From the NCBI GenBank assembly GCA_008508345.1, contig QNGE01003067.1:1-64000 (forward strand): 64,000 nt of DNA. Direction: 5' to 3'. Below the pieces are notes generated by a model, which saw only the letters and a program-made list of their open reading frames with translations, made no database searches and was not told the origin of the DNA. Origin of the DNA: Paragonimus westermani (taxonomy: Eukaryota; Platyhelminthes; Trematoda; Plagiorchiida; Troglotrematidae). Shown piece after piece: positions 10,870 to 23,600 of this stretch; position 1 is the stretch's first letter; each line of letters begins with the position of its first letter. Position numbers and translations under genes: made by a program.

Positions 10870-13130
10870 TTGTTAGTTCGTGTGCATCTGCGTGCATCAG
10901 TAATGAGTATAACCGTCTGGCGTTGACCACTTGATGAGTGGTAAGCTCGTACGTTTCCGGTCCACAGTGCCGGTTGACTTTGGTTCGTTTGTCATTCTCT
11001 GAAGCGGAACAATTTTCCGGGTTGCACCGCTGACACTGGTTTTTTGTAATTAGACTGTTCAGTAAGAAAACATTCCAGCTGACCAAGATCATTAGTTTCT
11101 GAGAATGACTACGCGGCATTCAACCATATTCGTAAGAGACATCTGAAAATGATCTTTCCGGCATTTTGTCAGCCGCCCGGTGACGCGTGGTCCTGTTGGT
11201 TAGTTGGGTTTTGACCACTGCATTTTCTCGAAGTATGCAAGAGGGCTGTGCTGTTCGTATGTTTTCTTTAAGTGAACGGCTCACACGTTCCACCATGCAA
11301 TTTTCAGCTGGGCTACGCAGTACTCTTCAGCTATGTTTAATGTCGTGAGGCCTGTGAAAAGGTCAAACTAGTGGCTAACAAATTGTGATCCATTTGTATC
11401 CACAATTTCTTTTAGAAGCCCGCAGTGAGCGAACAATTATCTCAACTATTGTACAATACCAGCAATAGACATCTCACCACAAAGCTGAACTTCAAACCAC
11501 TTACTAGAAAACGTGTGGTGACCAAGTAACCTAACTGATGTTGATGGGCGAAACTGAATGAGTCCAGTGGCAATCTTGAACCAGGGATTCGCTAAGAAGA
11601 TAACAAGGTGCGTTATCGTGTCAACTGGCTTGGAGCTCCTGGCGGCTTTTTGGCATGTGACACAATTACCGACGAACTGCTGTTCAATCACCAATGATAT
11701 TCTCGGTCAACAAAACAGTTCACCCATCTTGCGATTCGTTCAACTTATTCTTGGCTGATCCTCTTGTGTAGGTGCTGCAATCCAAGGAATAAGTTTAACT
11801 GGTGTCACATCTATCTAAAACCATCAGTACAAGCCGTGAACGTGACCAAACCTTATCTTATTAATCAGTTTGTTATTAACAGGTCGGCCTGGTACGATTT
11901 ATCTCAAGTTCATATAGTTGTCATTTGTTGTTTGAAACTGCTGCTGAGAGTTCATAAGAACTGAATGCAGAACTCTCGAACATCTATTCTTCTCTACAGT
12001 CAGCTACATTTAAAAAAAAGCCATGAAATTCCATCAGCAGGTTTTTTCTAGTGCCCTAAAAGAAAGTAGATCAGAAAAACGTAATCTAATTGTGTCGCAT
12101 CTCAGTGATTTATTTCCACATGCTCCAGCCCGTTTATTTCGCTGCCCAATGAGGTCGTGATTACAGTATGGTCCTTGCAAAATGTGAACAAAATTCCGAA
12201 TAAGAAAAATTTCCACTTTTCACAAGTCCAAATGCAGACAAGAGCTCCACTTTCACCAGCCGGATACAACACTTCTGCAGGTAAAAGCTTCCTGGAAGAA
12301 CATGCGATCACTTTTTCTAAACCATTTTGTATCGGAGATAGGCTGACGCTTGAGTTAATGCATAAGAAGACCGTAAACATTGACTCGCCACATTCCTCTT
12401 CAAAAACTGGCATAACAGGAGCAGACATTTCTATCCTGTTTTATTCTATTCTCATTTTTGTTTTATCAAACACCGAATTTCACCTTCATAAACGTACGAG
12501 ATGGTACTGATAAAGCGGTAAAGCCTGGGAGACAGTGAAGATTATACCAACACATTCAAGAAGTGCTTAATCTCCGGTACACTATTTGAAACAGGAGCCT
12601 TTACAAATGTCAAGAGTGTTTACAACGTATGACTGGATCAGCAAATATGTGTTCCGAAACCTTAAGTTCCGGAGCATCAGCTTCGTGCTTTGCAAGGTTC
12701 GGTCTAAAATCAAGTTTCTTCGGCCATGAGCAACACTGCACATAATCAAGAGTTGTACTCTTCACTCGTGGATCCAAACACACGCAGATGCTGTCTCTTG
12801 TCTAGAAAGACCGGCTTGTGAGCAGTTCATGAAATTTTGCTAAACAACCAGCAATGAACTAAAACTTTGTACTGAAAAATTCTTTCGGTCGTTTGAAAAG
12901 TTGGAAGCGCTTGAATTCGTTAACGGTGTGTAGAAGAATCCGTTTATTAAATCTGACTTCGAGAAAGAACGAGAACCAGCCATTTTGAGCAGTAGCTCAC
13001 TCGTTTTTGGGATTAGAAATTTATTCACGCTCATCTGACTATTAAGCGCCTTCATGTCATTACACAGTTGCACCGTACTGTGCATTTTCAGTGCCAGGAC
13101 TGTGGTGTACCCTTTCAGGACCACTAATTT
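10870..13130 (-). mobile_element. Ty3/Gypsy remnant: RT, RNase H, integrase
   Basis: Minus strand. The RT fingers/palm lie at 13124-12840 (STVQLCNDMKALNSQ, SFSKSDLINGFFYTPL), with a degraded thumb near 12700 (LDFRPNLAKHEADAPELK). RNase H occupies 12428-12102 (KVIACSSRKLLPAEVLYPAG, ALVCIWTCEKWKFFLFG, CKDHTVITT). Integrase covers 11694-11200 (CVTCQKAARS, SSKWFEVQLCGE, LFAHCGLLKEIVDTNGSQFV), with a possible C-terminal piece near 10930 (GPETYEL...NARRLYSLL). Many stops and frame changes are present. It is the most complete Gypsy pol order in the window, but gag and LTRs were not found. Confidence 0.8.
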
Positions 13131-15370
13131 GTCCCAGTAAGCCGTTCGACGCCAGTTCGTCTGCGCTACCAGTCAGTGATTATCACTAGACTGGAAGGAT
13201 CGGGCGCGGTTGTGTTCCTTCTTTGAGTCGTATCCGATGAACAGCCAGCGGTATTCGGCCAGTAGCATTGTTTTACCAGTTGGGAGTATGCATTTGACAA
13301 ATTCGCTACGCTTATCACCACAATCATTAGGTGATCAACGAACGATGTATTACGTGCAATCATGGTATAAAAAATTCACCATGACTGTTCCACTGCCCAT
13401 AGCAAAAGACAAAAAAGAGACAAATTTAGGATCGGCTTTTTACAAACAATAAAAACGTGCTTCAGAGAATTCAACGCCCCACATCGCTCCAAACACAGGA
13501 CCACAAACGTACCAAAGGAACTTTAACAGATCCAACATGATTGTTGCAACGTTGCAACAATCAGAGTGTTTCAAAGTACACCAGTATTAGAATAGGGATC
13601 ACTAGATTATCAAATTCTGTGATGTGATTGAGTTTGTGGAGCTCTGACTTTGTTTTATGTACGTCTGAGTTTGGATTTATGTCCACAAACGTGCTACATG
13701 TAGTGGCACGGTTTATGTGCCTACATGCAAATGGCACATGCTAGTCCACATCCATACCTATCGCGGGTATTGCAGCACAGATACACATGGTCGAATACCG
13801 AGTATATGAGAATGGAGTAGCACGCATTCCAAAGTATGAAAATGGAGAGTTGACTGTTGGCAACAGCCAGTTTCTTTCTACCCAGCTTCTATGCGGTCCC
13901 CTTATTGATCATCCACTATTCCGTGTTAACCTCTTGTTTCGTCATATAATCTTGTCTTTCCCGGTCTCACATCACATCAGTGCTCTTTTGTGGATGTGGC
14001 AGGTGCACTGCATATAGCATAGACCTCGGAACAAAGATCAAACTGGTAAGATGTTGAACAAGGTTGACACTCTAAATAAAATAGTTATCTGCAGACCACA
14101 ATTGATAACCGGGGTAACACGGATTTTCTCACCATTCTCCTGTTCACAAGAGAATCATATGAGATCAACCAGTTTTCGCTTAAAGGTCTGTACTCCACCA
14201 CACGTCTCAGTGCTGACAAGGAGACTCAAACCAACGAGACCGAGAAACACCACTCACGGTAGAAAGTATCAGTCCTCAGATTACGTGAAGCTGAGGAAAA
14301 GAAGAAGGGGTCCAGGAAAATTTGGGTGATTGGCTGACTTTTGGTCTTTGCTTAAGATTATATCAGTCCTGCGTAGCTCTGTATTTTCCAACGTGAGACA
14401 TGTGACTTATTTCCTCAGTAACCTTTTGTACTGGATAACGTGTAACTACGGTAGATCTTTTTGGTTTCATTTGGTGCTTGATAAGGTAAAACCGAACTGA
14501 AGTCGGTTGAATGCACCCTGCACTGGTATGTGACGGCACCGATCAATTGGGTCAGCGAATGCATACCTGCAGAAATAAATTGTGTTTGGCTGTTCTCAGA
14601 ATGGAAAGGTTTGAACTTGTAATTAGTGTGGTAAAGCTTTCAATATTGTCTGGCACTCGAACGCTTCTAAGAAGTTGTTGAACTACTAATCAACAATACA
14701 CATCAAAGTAGTTATCACAAAACGTGAGTAGACATTAAGATTTATAATCCGAACCTTCTACAAACATCTATGGAGTTACCGATCAGATGGTCTGGTCGTT
14801 TGGTCCTTCTGTTCAGTTATCTCGCCAGAGTTTACCAAGTGGAGTGGTAAGTCGTTATTTCTCAGAATTCTAGGTCGATGCTTCAAGCTTCACGTTTTTA
14901 ATCACCTGACCGTTTTGCTTATAATCAATTCTTTTGCCAGTGTAAGGAAGCTCGGTATGTATGCATATTAACACTGATGCGTAGGAGAAGTTAACTTTGA
15001 TGTTGAATCGGTGTCAGGTGGGACTATCCTTTTCGTCAGAAAACAGACAGCAACCACGAGTGCACAATTCAAAAAACACATGCCATCATTCAATCCCCTT
15101 GTTATGTGTAAAACATCGCAGATAGCACGTTAATTACAATCTACGTCCAGATACCCCCCACTGACATATCCGACCAATCGGATTATTTCCTGTTGATCAT
15201 TCACAATTCACAGCTCAATTTTCTCATTCAATTCTTCGTCTTGTTTCACGTGTGCGTGTAAACAGACCAACGCACTCGCTTAAAACTATACTGGTCCGTC
15301 CGTAATTTTGCAGTAGTTACGATCAAACATTTGTTTTACTAACAAGTAGTGTGGCAGATTTATGAATTTA
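13131..15370. other. Unassigned stretch
   Basis: Holds a perfect 26-base palindrome at 13538-13563 and a basic plus-strand open frame (14051-14329, Arg/Lys-rich end) without recognisable motifs. Nothing else is supported. Confidence 0.3.
13538..13563. repeat. Perfect 26-base palindrome
   Basis: tgattgttgcaac followed directly by its exact reverse complement, with no spacer. No matching copy was noticed elsewhere. Confidence 0.8.
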
Positions 15371-15508
15371 GATGAGACCCAACTGTGAAAAGTCAGGGCT
15401 TCGGCTGGATTCGAACCAGCNTAGAGCGCTTGCCTCGTTGAGGCATGCTGTGTCTGTCGCTGGTTCGATACCAGCCGAAGCCCTGACTTTTCACAGTTGT
15501 GTCTCATC
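15371..15508. repeat. Inverted pair of tRNA-like repeats
   Basis: Arms 15371-15420 and 15459-15508 are 50 bases each and complementary at 47 positions. Each arm contains a T-arm/B-box-like ggttcga(a/t)(t/a)cc preceded or followed by ccgaagccctgac. The 38-base centre resembles a D-arm end and an anticodon arm (tgcctcgttgaggca), with an unresolved base at 15421. This fits two oppositely oriented copies of a tRNA-derived SINE, one truncated, rather than a working tRNA gene. Confidence 0.75.
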
Positions 15509-15639
15509 CAAACATTTGTTGTCATGGGCTTGGAAGTCGATGACCGTAAATTCGTTATTATACCACACTACTTGCAGGTTGGAGTAATCATAATATATGC
15601 ACATCTACACATGCATATATGAAGTGAAGATCGCTCGCG

Positions 15640-15890
15640 AGTGATCGCAATCAGTTTCTTCTAAAAAAGATGCGCTAGACTCGAGTCTGGCTTTTGTTAG
15701 AGCTCATCAGTAGTGCATAACTGTTGCGGTCGGAACCTGATCTCCAGCCATGTTTTCATGAGGCAGCCGTGTTGACCATTGGCGCCAGTGACATGACATG
15801 AAGTACGACTGAATTAACACAGGCAAACACTCGGCCACACTCGTTGGTGAGCAATGTACAGGTTGCCACGATCAACCTAGAACGTCACCG
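15640..15890 (-). repeat. tRNA-derived SINE, diverged copy 1
   Basis: Aligns with copies at 28742-29057 and 34851-35140 through ctagactcgag, ttagagctc, cagtagtgcata, ggcagccgtgttgac and gtgagcaatg. Sense strand is minus: the tRNA-like head is on the right and the tail on the left, where it is degraded. Confidence 0.7.
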
Positions 15891-15959
15891 TTAGAGAGAA
15901 TACCTCTAAAGAGAGCTAAAAGTGGAGAGGAAGCGCGATATAACAATCTGGGCCCCAAA

Positions 15960-16929
15960 ATCGGAAACAAAACTCAAAGCATTTATTCTGAATGATAATG
16001 ACAGTGTGTGCGTGTGTGTGTGATCGCAGCGACTACACAGATGGACAACCGAGTTTGTCAAGGCATGATAAGGTGGGAGTGAAAGCGGAAACGATGGGAT
16101 TGTTCCGATTCAATTGCTGAAAGCGGTTGTTCACACGCAAACGTGCAACGAAGTATGTTCGCGTGCATCAACTGACAATGCGATAAAGAAACAGTGTATA
16201 ACTGATCGTGGACAGGCAAGCTGTGAAGCTATCGTGGAATGGGGTCGTGGTTTTGTAGGACCAATATTGGCAACATAGATAAATGAATAACCTGGCAAAC
16301 TCATTGCCTCAGATGGACATATATTGAGCTAAAATTATGGACAAAGTGAGAGAGTTAGGAGGTCCGTCAAGAAATGCGCAACCGGAAAACAATATGAAAC
16401 AGTAGCCCAGACAGGTGGAGCAGGTTTTCTTTTGAAACGAGAAACAATTGCACTGGTTGAGGCCGCGCGTGAAGCACAGGGGTTAACTTCACATTAAACG
16501 GCAAAAAAACTACCGTGTGAGAAAAACGATGGAAAACATTGTTTGTTTAACCAATGAAAGACAACACGACAGGATTGAAGAGGGCGAGATCGTTGAACAG
16601 CGCAAAAGTTGTGACTGTATGAACATTACCTGTTGCGAAAATAAACCTGGAATCATCCCCGAGAACCGACGGTTATAGAAAAATAGGTCAATGCGAGATA
16701 ATTAGAGTGTGATAATAGGAAGACTTGTCTGCTGGCTCAAATAAGACGAATTACGTTTCCAAGAGGTTGGGTGTCATGTGTAACGACTGATGGCGTTTTC
16801 AAAGGGTAGGTACATGAAATAGAGAGGACTGTAAAACATGGCGCTCTGTTTGGAAGTGAAGGTTAAGTGACCGAACAGACTGCAAACACTAGAGGTGACG
16901 GAAATACCACAGAGACGCACAGGGGGATA
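15960..16929 (-). other. Candidate 3' UTR of the supervillin-like gene
   Basis: No coding match and no recognised repeat are visible between the stop codon and a minus-strand AATAAA at 15987-15982. A short interrupted GT repeat lies at about 16003-16022. The region ends just before a SINE. The extent is inferred from the signal only. Confidence 0.4.
15982..15987 (-). terminator. Candidate polyadenylation signal AATAAA
   Basis: This is the nearest canonical AATAAA I found on the minus strand after the headpiece stop, about 945 bases downstream. Cleavage would fall around 15950-15975, just short of the SINE. No transcript evidence is available. Confidence 0.35.
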
Positions 16930-17016
16930 TTAGAATAGACCAAGCTGTTTTCTAAGTTGTCCTTTCTTCCAGCCTGGAAGTTGGTCGAATTGGTCTCTGG
17001 GCATCTCAAAAGCAGC
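16930..17016 (-). CDS. SVIL: Supervillin-like gene, terminal exon H (headpiece C-terminus and stop)
   Basis: An 87-base last exon (28 codons plus TAA), with acceptor cgttctatacag|GCT preceded by a pyrimidine-rich tract. It reads AAFEMPRDQFDQ, then LPGWKKGQLRKQLGLF, then stop. The Trp-Lys-Lys core, the basic helix and the terminal Gly-Leu-Phe are the hallmark of the villin headpiece actin-binding face. An alternative acceptor at 17049 would add 11 residues inside the headpiece and break its first helix, so I chose 17016. The stop codon is at 16932-16930. Confidence 0.87.
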   Translation of the reverse strand, partial: AAFEMPRDQFDQLPGWKKGQLRKQLGLF

Positions 17017-17929
17017 CTGTATAGAACGTTGAGAAAGACGAGCATAAAACTGCGTATAAACGTGATCGGGTCAATTCAAATACGGTGAATCCAAGACACA
17101 TGAAAAAGTGAACACGCAAGAAATGTTTCCAGAGGGACAGTGACACTGTCAATCTAAGCCTCTCACTAAGTTTTCTCAATGTTTAGCACTTGTTTAATTC
17201 CAAAAGAACTATAACAAGTGTCTGCCGTAGATAAGCTGAAAATCCAAGTTAGCTTGAGTGAATAGGATCGTGAAAACCTACTACTGTTCAGAGGTCCTCA
17301 TACAATGACGGGTGGTAAAACAGTCGAAATTATGCACTACTAGCTATGATGCACACAGAAAGTAAAAACCGTTCAGTATGCGAACAAAAACGAGATGAAT
17401 TGTCTCACAGCAAATGATGCATGCCATACTATAACTGTATCGGAAGCTCCTGGTAGCCAAAAAAATCGCACTCTTGAAGTTGAGAAAGCGTAAAAGAGCC
17501 AGAATTACCATGTTTCATACTCACATAATACGCTAGCTACATACACACTCCCTCTAGTTTCGTTTGGAGCGCTCCTACAGCTCATGGAATGACAAGCTAT
17601 GACGAATGGGAATGAGTGAAACAGCCTAACATGACCGATGGTTTGATCAATTGAAAATATCTGTTCAAAAAGCAAATCACCAAACCAGATGTTCACAAAA
17701 TATCTTTGCCAAAATGGTCGAAACAGCGGTGCCTGAAAATGAAGAACTTGTAAATGTTTTCCACGCCAGATGGCTAGGTTTCATATGCGTATAGAAGTAT
17801 CACAGCTTATCAATTTGAAAATGACACGACATAGCTCAAGCGGCATGGGAGAACCGACCTGTTACAAGCAAATCTGCGGATCCTTTCCACTAATAAATAC
17901 CACCTTCTGGTATCCATCACTAGATGCAA
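17017..17929. other. Intron sequence, unassigned
   Basis: Lies between terminal exon H and a Gypsy remnant. No coding or repeat match was seen. Confidence 0.35.
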
Positions 17930-19260
17930 AAATGATTGGTTAACGCATTGCACTAAGTATAGTGTTAGTTGACTCCTTTGTCTATATTCAAGGACGCATG
18001 TTGATTCCCACTTCTCGGTTATTTGCCGGAAACTGAGTGGCACGTCCCTGAATTTACAACGCATGATGATCAGGCTGCAAAACTACAACTGAGAGCTAGT
18101 CTACTAACTCGGGGACAAACTGCACATCGCGGATACTCTCTCACATGCTCGTGTATCCAGTGCTTTGACGGGAGATACTGAGTTCGAGACAATCGCATCA
18201 CTGGACTACAGGATGGTACCGATAGACAAGATTGTGGAGGTGGAGGGCGCGAAGAAAAAGGATCAAGTACTTCAGAAGCTGACTCGAATCATAAAAAAAT
18301 ATGGCTGGCAGCAGGATAAAAAGAATCTGCCCGAAGAACTGGTGGTATTTTTCAGGGACCGCGACCAGTTTGCCCAAGAAAAAGAAATAATTTTCAAATA
18401 AGAGAGGATCATCATCTTGGAGAATTTGCAGTAAAAGTTCAGTTAACGAGTCCACGTGACACATGCTGGGGTGAACACTTGTGTTCGGAGAGCAAAGAAA
18501 CTTTACTTTTGGTCAGCCATGTCCAATAAGATAAAGGAGTACATAACGAAGTGTGAAATTTGAAGAAGACACGATTCAAGCCAAGTGAAGGAAACGGTGC
18601 TGCTGAGAGAACTTCCGGAAAGACCCTGGCAACTATTTGTGGCCAATTTATTCGCACACTACGGGAAACAGTACTTGGTCACCAGTGGACTACTTGGCTG
18701 AGCAGTTGCATCGGAGGTGCAGTCGTCAGCAAATTGCATGCGCACTTTGTTGGCTATGGCATACTGACGGTGTTTTCTCTTGTAATGGTCCTTAAATCAC
18801 AGATAAATGGGAGTTCCACCATCGGACAGGCAGCCCATACCACAGTCAGTCAAACGGGAAGGCCGAAGCAGCAGTTAAGTCTGCCAAAAGACTATTACAG
18901 TTTGTTTAAGAGTCGAGGGAAGACCCATATCTAATGCTTCTGGAAAGGAAAAGCATACCAAATAAGAACATTGGATACAGTGTGACGAAGCGAATGTTTG
19001 AGAGGAGGACGCGGACAAAATTACCGATGGCATTGAACTGTTACATTACGACATATTAGATGATTCAAACGTTCAGGAGAGCTTACAACGACGCAGAATG
19101 CAACAAAAGATTTACTATGATCGCGGAGCTCGGGCATTTAAAAGCTTTAAACAAGGAGATAAGGTGTGGGTTCAGTGTGTCCCTGAGAACCCGAACAGTG
19201 GACGTGTGGTGCGGTGGTGAATGACCGTGTGCATAGGTCATGCGATGTTGATGTGGACGG
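17930..19260 (+). mobile_element. Ty3/Gypsy remnant: RNase H end and integrase
   Basis: Plus strand, inside the supervillin-like intron. RNase H end blocks TPLSIFKDA, RMMIRLQNYN and LHIADTLSHA (about 17970-18145) precede GDTEFETIASLDYRMVPIDK (18173 onward). The integrase zinc-finger region follows (HVTHAGVNTCVRRAK, MSNKIKEYITKCEI), then ELPERPWQLFVANLFAHYGK, where the first catalytic Asp position reads Asn. A C-terminal part contains LQRRRMQQKIYYDRGARAF and GDKVWVQ. Several stops and frame changes make it inactive. Antisense to the host gene. Confidence 0.82.
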
Positions 19261-20494
19261 GCTAGTGAAAAGAAGAAATTTTATGTATTTGACAGAGCGG
19301 ACATTGCCGGGGAGACCTATGATGCAAGCTGTGAGAAGTCATCAAGAACAAAAAGTGGACAAGCTTATTAAAACGGAAAGGATGTAATAAGTTTGAACTG
19401 GAGCGGTTTCTTGATTGGAGGAGATACAGCCAGTTAGTGTTCACGCACAAGCTGATACGGACAGAATTATAGTCAAATTGGCGCCAACCCATCACAGACG
19501 ACGATTAGCAGCTGTTGAATGAGTATCTGTTTCAAACCGTTGAGTTTCTGATTGCAAAGTCGTGGAACAGCAGAGCAATAAACTGACTAATCAGAGCATG
19601 AGGACGCCCGTCGCCTAATAGCAGCCATAAATACTGCTGTTCCTCTGTAAAAATGCTTGCCTAGTGCTGCTCAAATCTCTACCACGATTGTTCTGGATTG
19701 AGTAGCTCAAGACGCCATAAATTGATATTGATCGTGAGCCACGCTAAAAAAACACTCAAACGATGAAGTCGAGCAGGTGGTCTAGACACAACACATGCTC
19801 CGCGCGATTGGGAGCGTGATCTTTGTGTACACACCATCTGCTAGTTTCCCAAGGTCAGGACACAGGAAGGGAACTCTCACGCCTCAGTAAGACACAATTC
19901 GCGTGGACAGTCTGCAGACTAAAAATCTCTCGTCCACAAATCAGGGTATATTGATTGATGCGGGTCACTTTAACCTTAATCGGTCAGCTACAGGCACCAC
20001 TGAATAGCACAATTCGGTAAATCAAGCTGCGGGTTTGTTCAGTTTTTACAGATTTAGCGAACCACCAAAATATAACGGGGAGTAAACTACTTCGCTAGGA
20101 AAGTTATAGACAGTAAAAACAAAAAGTGGTTTAGACAAGTCACTATGCTGATAGTTTATTCGTTTCCTGTTACTCAGACAAGAAGATACACCTAGCTGAT
20201 ATTGCATGTTCCAGGCCAACAGACGTCCTCGACTCGATGACTAACAACCACTACACTTGGGCTAGTAGCCCAAGTTTACCACTGAAATATTAACGTTGTA
20301 AGGACTGACTCAATGAAAAGCAGACAACTGTTCAAACTAGTAACCAGCCGGTCAATATGTCACGAGTAGTTGGTTTGGATTATAAATTAATTGAAAACTT
20401 AGCTCCAAAATCCCAGCCGGTAATCTTGGGTTTGCCGACGGCCAACCACCCTTGTCGGTACTAGACATTTCGTGGCACTATTGATCGACCAAAC
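19261..20494. other. Intron sequence, unassigned
   Basis: May include the 3' LTR region of the preceding Gypsy remnant, but no paired terminal sequence was found. A small hairpin (acttgggct/agcccaagt) sits at 20255-20275. Confidence 0.3.
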
Positions 20495-20507
20495 GAATAG
20501 CCTACTG

Positions 20508-20646
20508 ATGAGTAGTCGGGGATTTGGTTTATTTTCAAGTTGACCATCACTCACATTTGATCGCAGTGTTCGCATTCAGATAGGCTGGCTGGAAAGTCTA
20601 TCTGAATGCGAACACTGCGATCAAATGTGAGTGATAGTCAACTTGA
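20508..20646 (-). mobile_element. Fold-back SINE-tail insertion with target-site duplication
   Basis: The element carries the SINE 3' tail (20508-20546) and a near-perfect inverted repeat: 20536-20583 against 20598-20645, 48 bases with one mismatch, and a 14-base loop. It is flanked by identical 13-base direct repeats gaatagcctactg at 20495-20507 and 20647-20659. The direct repeats show this arose as one retrotransposition event. The inverted arm duplicates part of the SINE body, which suggests snap-back or twin priming. Confidence 0.85.
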
Positions 20647-20659
20647 GAATAGCCTACTG

Positions 20660-23600
20660 TTCAGAGTGAGCAACAACACGCGAAATAGCCAGGTTTCAAA
20701 GCACGATCGGAAAATGTGTGTGGGCGTACACGTGTGTTAAGTCGATCCTGGTGATTTACGTTAATCCACTCGGTAATGCGCAGTCGACAATTTCAATAAT
20801 GCTGATTCAGATGTTGGATTGGGGAGATTAACTTCCAAGTCCAAAAAACGTCAGAAAGTTCAATCGATCAGAAGTATGTCAAATAATGGAGCTGTCCATG
20901 GCGAATTCAGTGGCAATCACGCAATTTAGATACGCAGCTCGAGATTTGTACAGTTTCTCCTCTACAGGGCAACTGAACGAACGATGCATGATGGGCTGTA
21001 GCCCCACATACACACCATCAACATGCAACTCTGGGTGGGTCACATTTAGATATCCGACTAAGACGATCTTTCTCAGATCTTTTTAAGAATTTCAGTTAAT
21101 CTATCCTCGCAGAGACTAGTAATCATCGTAGTTTGCACGAAATACCCTCTAAAAGTGCACACTTATCCCAAGGGAAGTAGCCTGATTTTGGTCACTTTTA
21201 AAAAGTTGGTGGCCGTTTGGCTTTGCAAGTCAACCGAAAAACATGAAGAGCGGTGCCACGAATTGAATGCGGGGCTCCCTGGAGGTCGTGGGCGCGTCAA
21301 CATGATATTCAACTCTCGTCAACCGCTGTAACATCGCTACGTCTATTCAAAACCAGCAGCGTTTGTATACAAGAACATCAGGGTAATCCACAGTTTTGTC
21401 AGACAGGGTGTTCTGTTAAAGTGTTCGTTGACTTGTAGGTACCTAATAGGTGTGCTTCCATTCTAAAGGCACAAAGAAGAAAGACCTCGTGTGGAGTTAG
21501 AGCGTATGACATAATATCGTAATCTGTCATCAAGTTCGGCGTGACTACTTTATCTCCTTCTTGCTTTGACTTTGTAGTCTGCAATCCACTACACAAATAC
21601 CTAGACAGTCTCATACATGGTGACATGGAACCTCTTCCGCGAAACACAGCTGTAACCGATGATACCGTTTTGTTTAGTGAAAATTATTACACAATCCGAA
21701 ATGGGTCAGATTGCTTTGCGATTGAGACATCATAACATAAAAGGCGTTTTGTACTGACTGTTTCTTCAGCACTGGCGCTGACTCGTGCCCATATTCATAT
21801 TAGATAAGAAAAGGTTAGATTTAGTGAAAAATTTGGTGTACCTTAAAAAGTGTACCAAACCCGGTAGCAGATCAGGAACGGACACCTCTTTACTGTGCTC
21901 TCGTTTACACTTACCAACCTTGGATTACCAGTGAAGTTGACTCTTCGTTTATCTCTTATAAAACGGAAGGGTGTACCACGAGATTGTTTGCATGGGTATC
22001 GCTTTGAAGTTGCAAGATGTAGCCACTACGAGTCGGAAGTTAGCTGTTTTTGATGATCGTTGTCTGCAGTGCATTCATTATGTATGATAACAGCGCCACT
22101 TGTAAAGTGATAACGTACGTATTGGGATCAGACAACTTTCTTCAAGCGAAATGGTCGGATTTCATAGTTAAGGTGGTTTGGTTACCTCGTATGCATGTTT
22201 ACCACGTGTGGACTATATCGTGCCCTGATTACACTCCTTCGGGGTGGTTGAAAAAAATCAGCACACTGTGCAATCCAGGAATTGGCGTGGAGACGAAGAT
22301 ATCAACATGAGGTTTGGCCTTTGCTAACTGTACCCGGCATTCCGGCTATGACCTGAATAAATGCTGAGTGTCATTCCCTGAACATCCTAAAAAAAACGTG
22401 GCTACGCGTTTTAAACAACGATGGGATCAGTGTTATATCTGTTTCCACGTACTTTCTTTTCAGAAAAGACTAAAAAAGGAATAGCCGACCTCTGAAAAAT
22501 AAGTCGGGTGCAATGTTAAACTGCTACTCAGTCTTTGTTTTTTATTAGTTGCCTTTCTATTCTTGTCTATACATTTCTGTGTTTATTTTTGTTTCATGGT
22601 TTTTTGCACAACAACAAGAACAAGAACAACAACACATGCATGACAGTAAGAATATTAATACATCTAGCCGGAAGTGACCAGAAACCTGATTGAACAAAGC
22701 GTATCCAAAACACACATGATGGAAATAGGTTATGTTGTGCTCGTACAACCGATAGATCACACGTGTCTATAGAATGCAACGGATGCCAATCACAGCTGAA
22801 GACTTCTCAGACCAGCTGATTAATAATCAGCTCGGAGTGAATTTATAAGCACAAGTGCTGACAGATTTTGGCTTGTGGCGAGTACGAGCACTAGGTCGAC
22901 ATCGCAATGGCACCACCTCGTACGGGGAGTGAGTCAGGCAGAGCAGGTGCCGGCTACTTCGGACTAACGCACACCATAGAACAACGAGAACAGACAGGTA
23001 AGAAACACAAGACGAAATATACAGAAAATATCAGCTTTCCAGAGCTAAGCTGGCGGTAGGCAGTTAGGTGAATTGACTGACTGGCTCAGACAAGAGTATC
23101 TGGTTCGTAAAGGAGAATAAGGGCACAGAAGAAGACCCGAGAAAACACTGACAGACACCACAAACAAACTTCGACGGTTGGAACAGTAACACTAAACTAT
23201 TTTGAAGATGCTATCCCACTAATAACTACAACCTGTTTGTTTGCTGACAAGATTTGGGGAACTGGACGCCGACTGTTCGAGTTAAGATATAGTTTCTTTC
23301 ATAATGCAATCCTACCCCTTTCCCCGTTTTACCTTCAAACCCCCGCTTTTTCTCGTGAGTATACGTTATTTAAGTAACAATGTCAACCACTAGTGTACAA
23401 CTGCCAATGTTAATGATGATGATCAAACCAATGCAGCACCCAGGTTACGAAGTCCTAAGCCACTAACCTGATCTGGGTAGTATGACATGTATGACACTTA
23501 TTGTTGAGCTGGCTGGAGAGAACTGATTAGTGAGTTTTAGTTATCAGTAACCCACCGTAGGTTGTTACTAATGACGCCCGAATACCCATCACAAGTTCGC

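Noticed and set aside
14750..15060. Possible repeat shared with 44790-45090
   Set aside because: Only short matches such as aactttgatgttgaat are visible; not enough to claim homology by eye.
15371..15508. Functional tRNA gene
   Set aside because: No complete cloverleaf can be drawn with an acceptor stem, the A-box region is incomplete, and the unit is half of a palindromic repeat pair.
16930..17049. Longer version of terminal exon H beginning at 17049
   Set aside because: It would insert 11 residues in the headpiece core between EEFQ and AAFEM; the acceptor at 17016 gives an uninterrupted headpiece.
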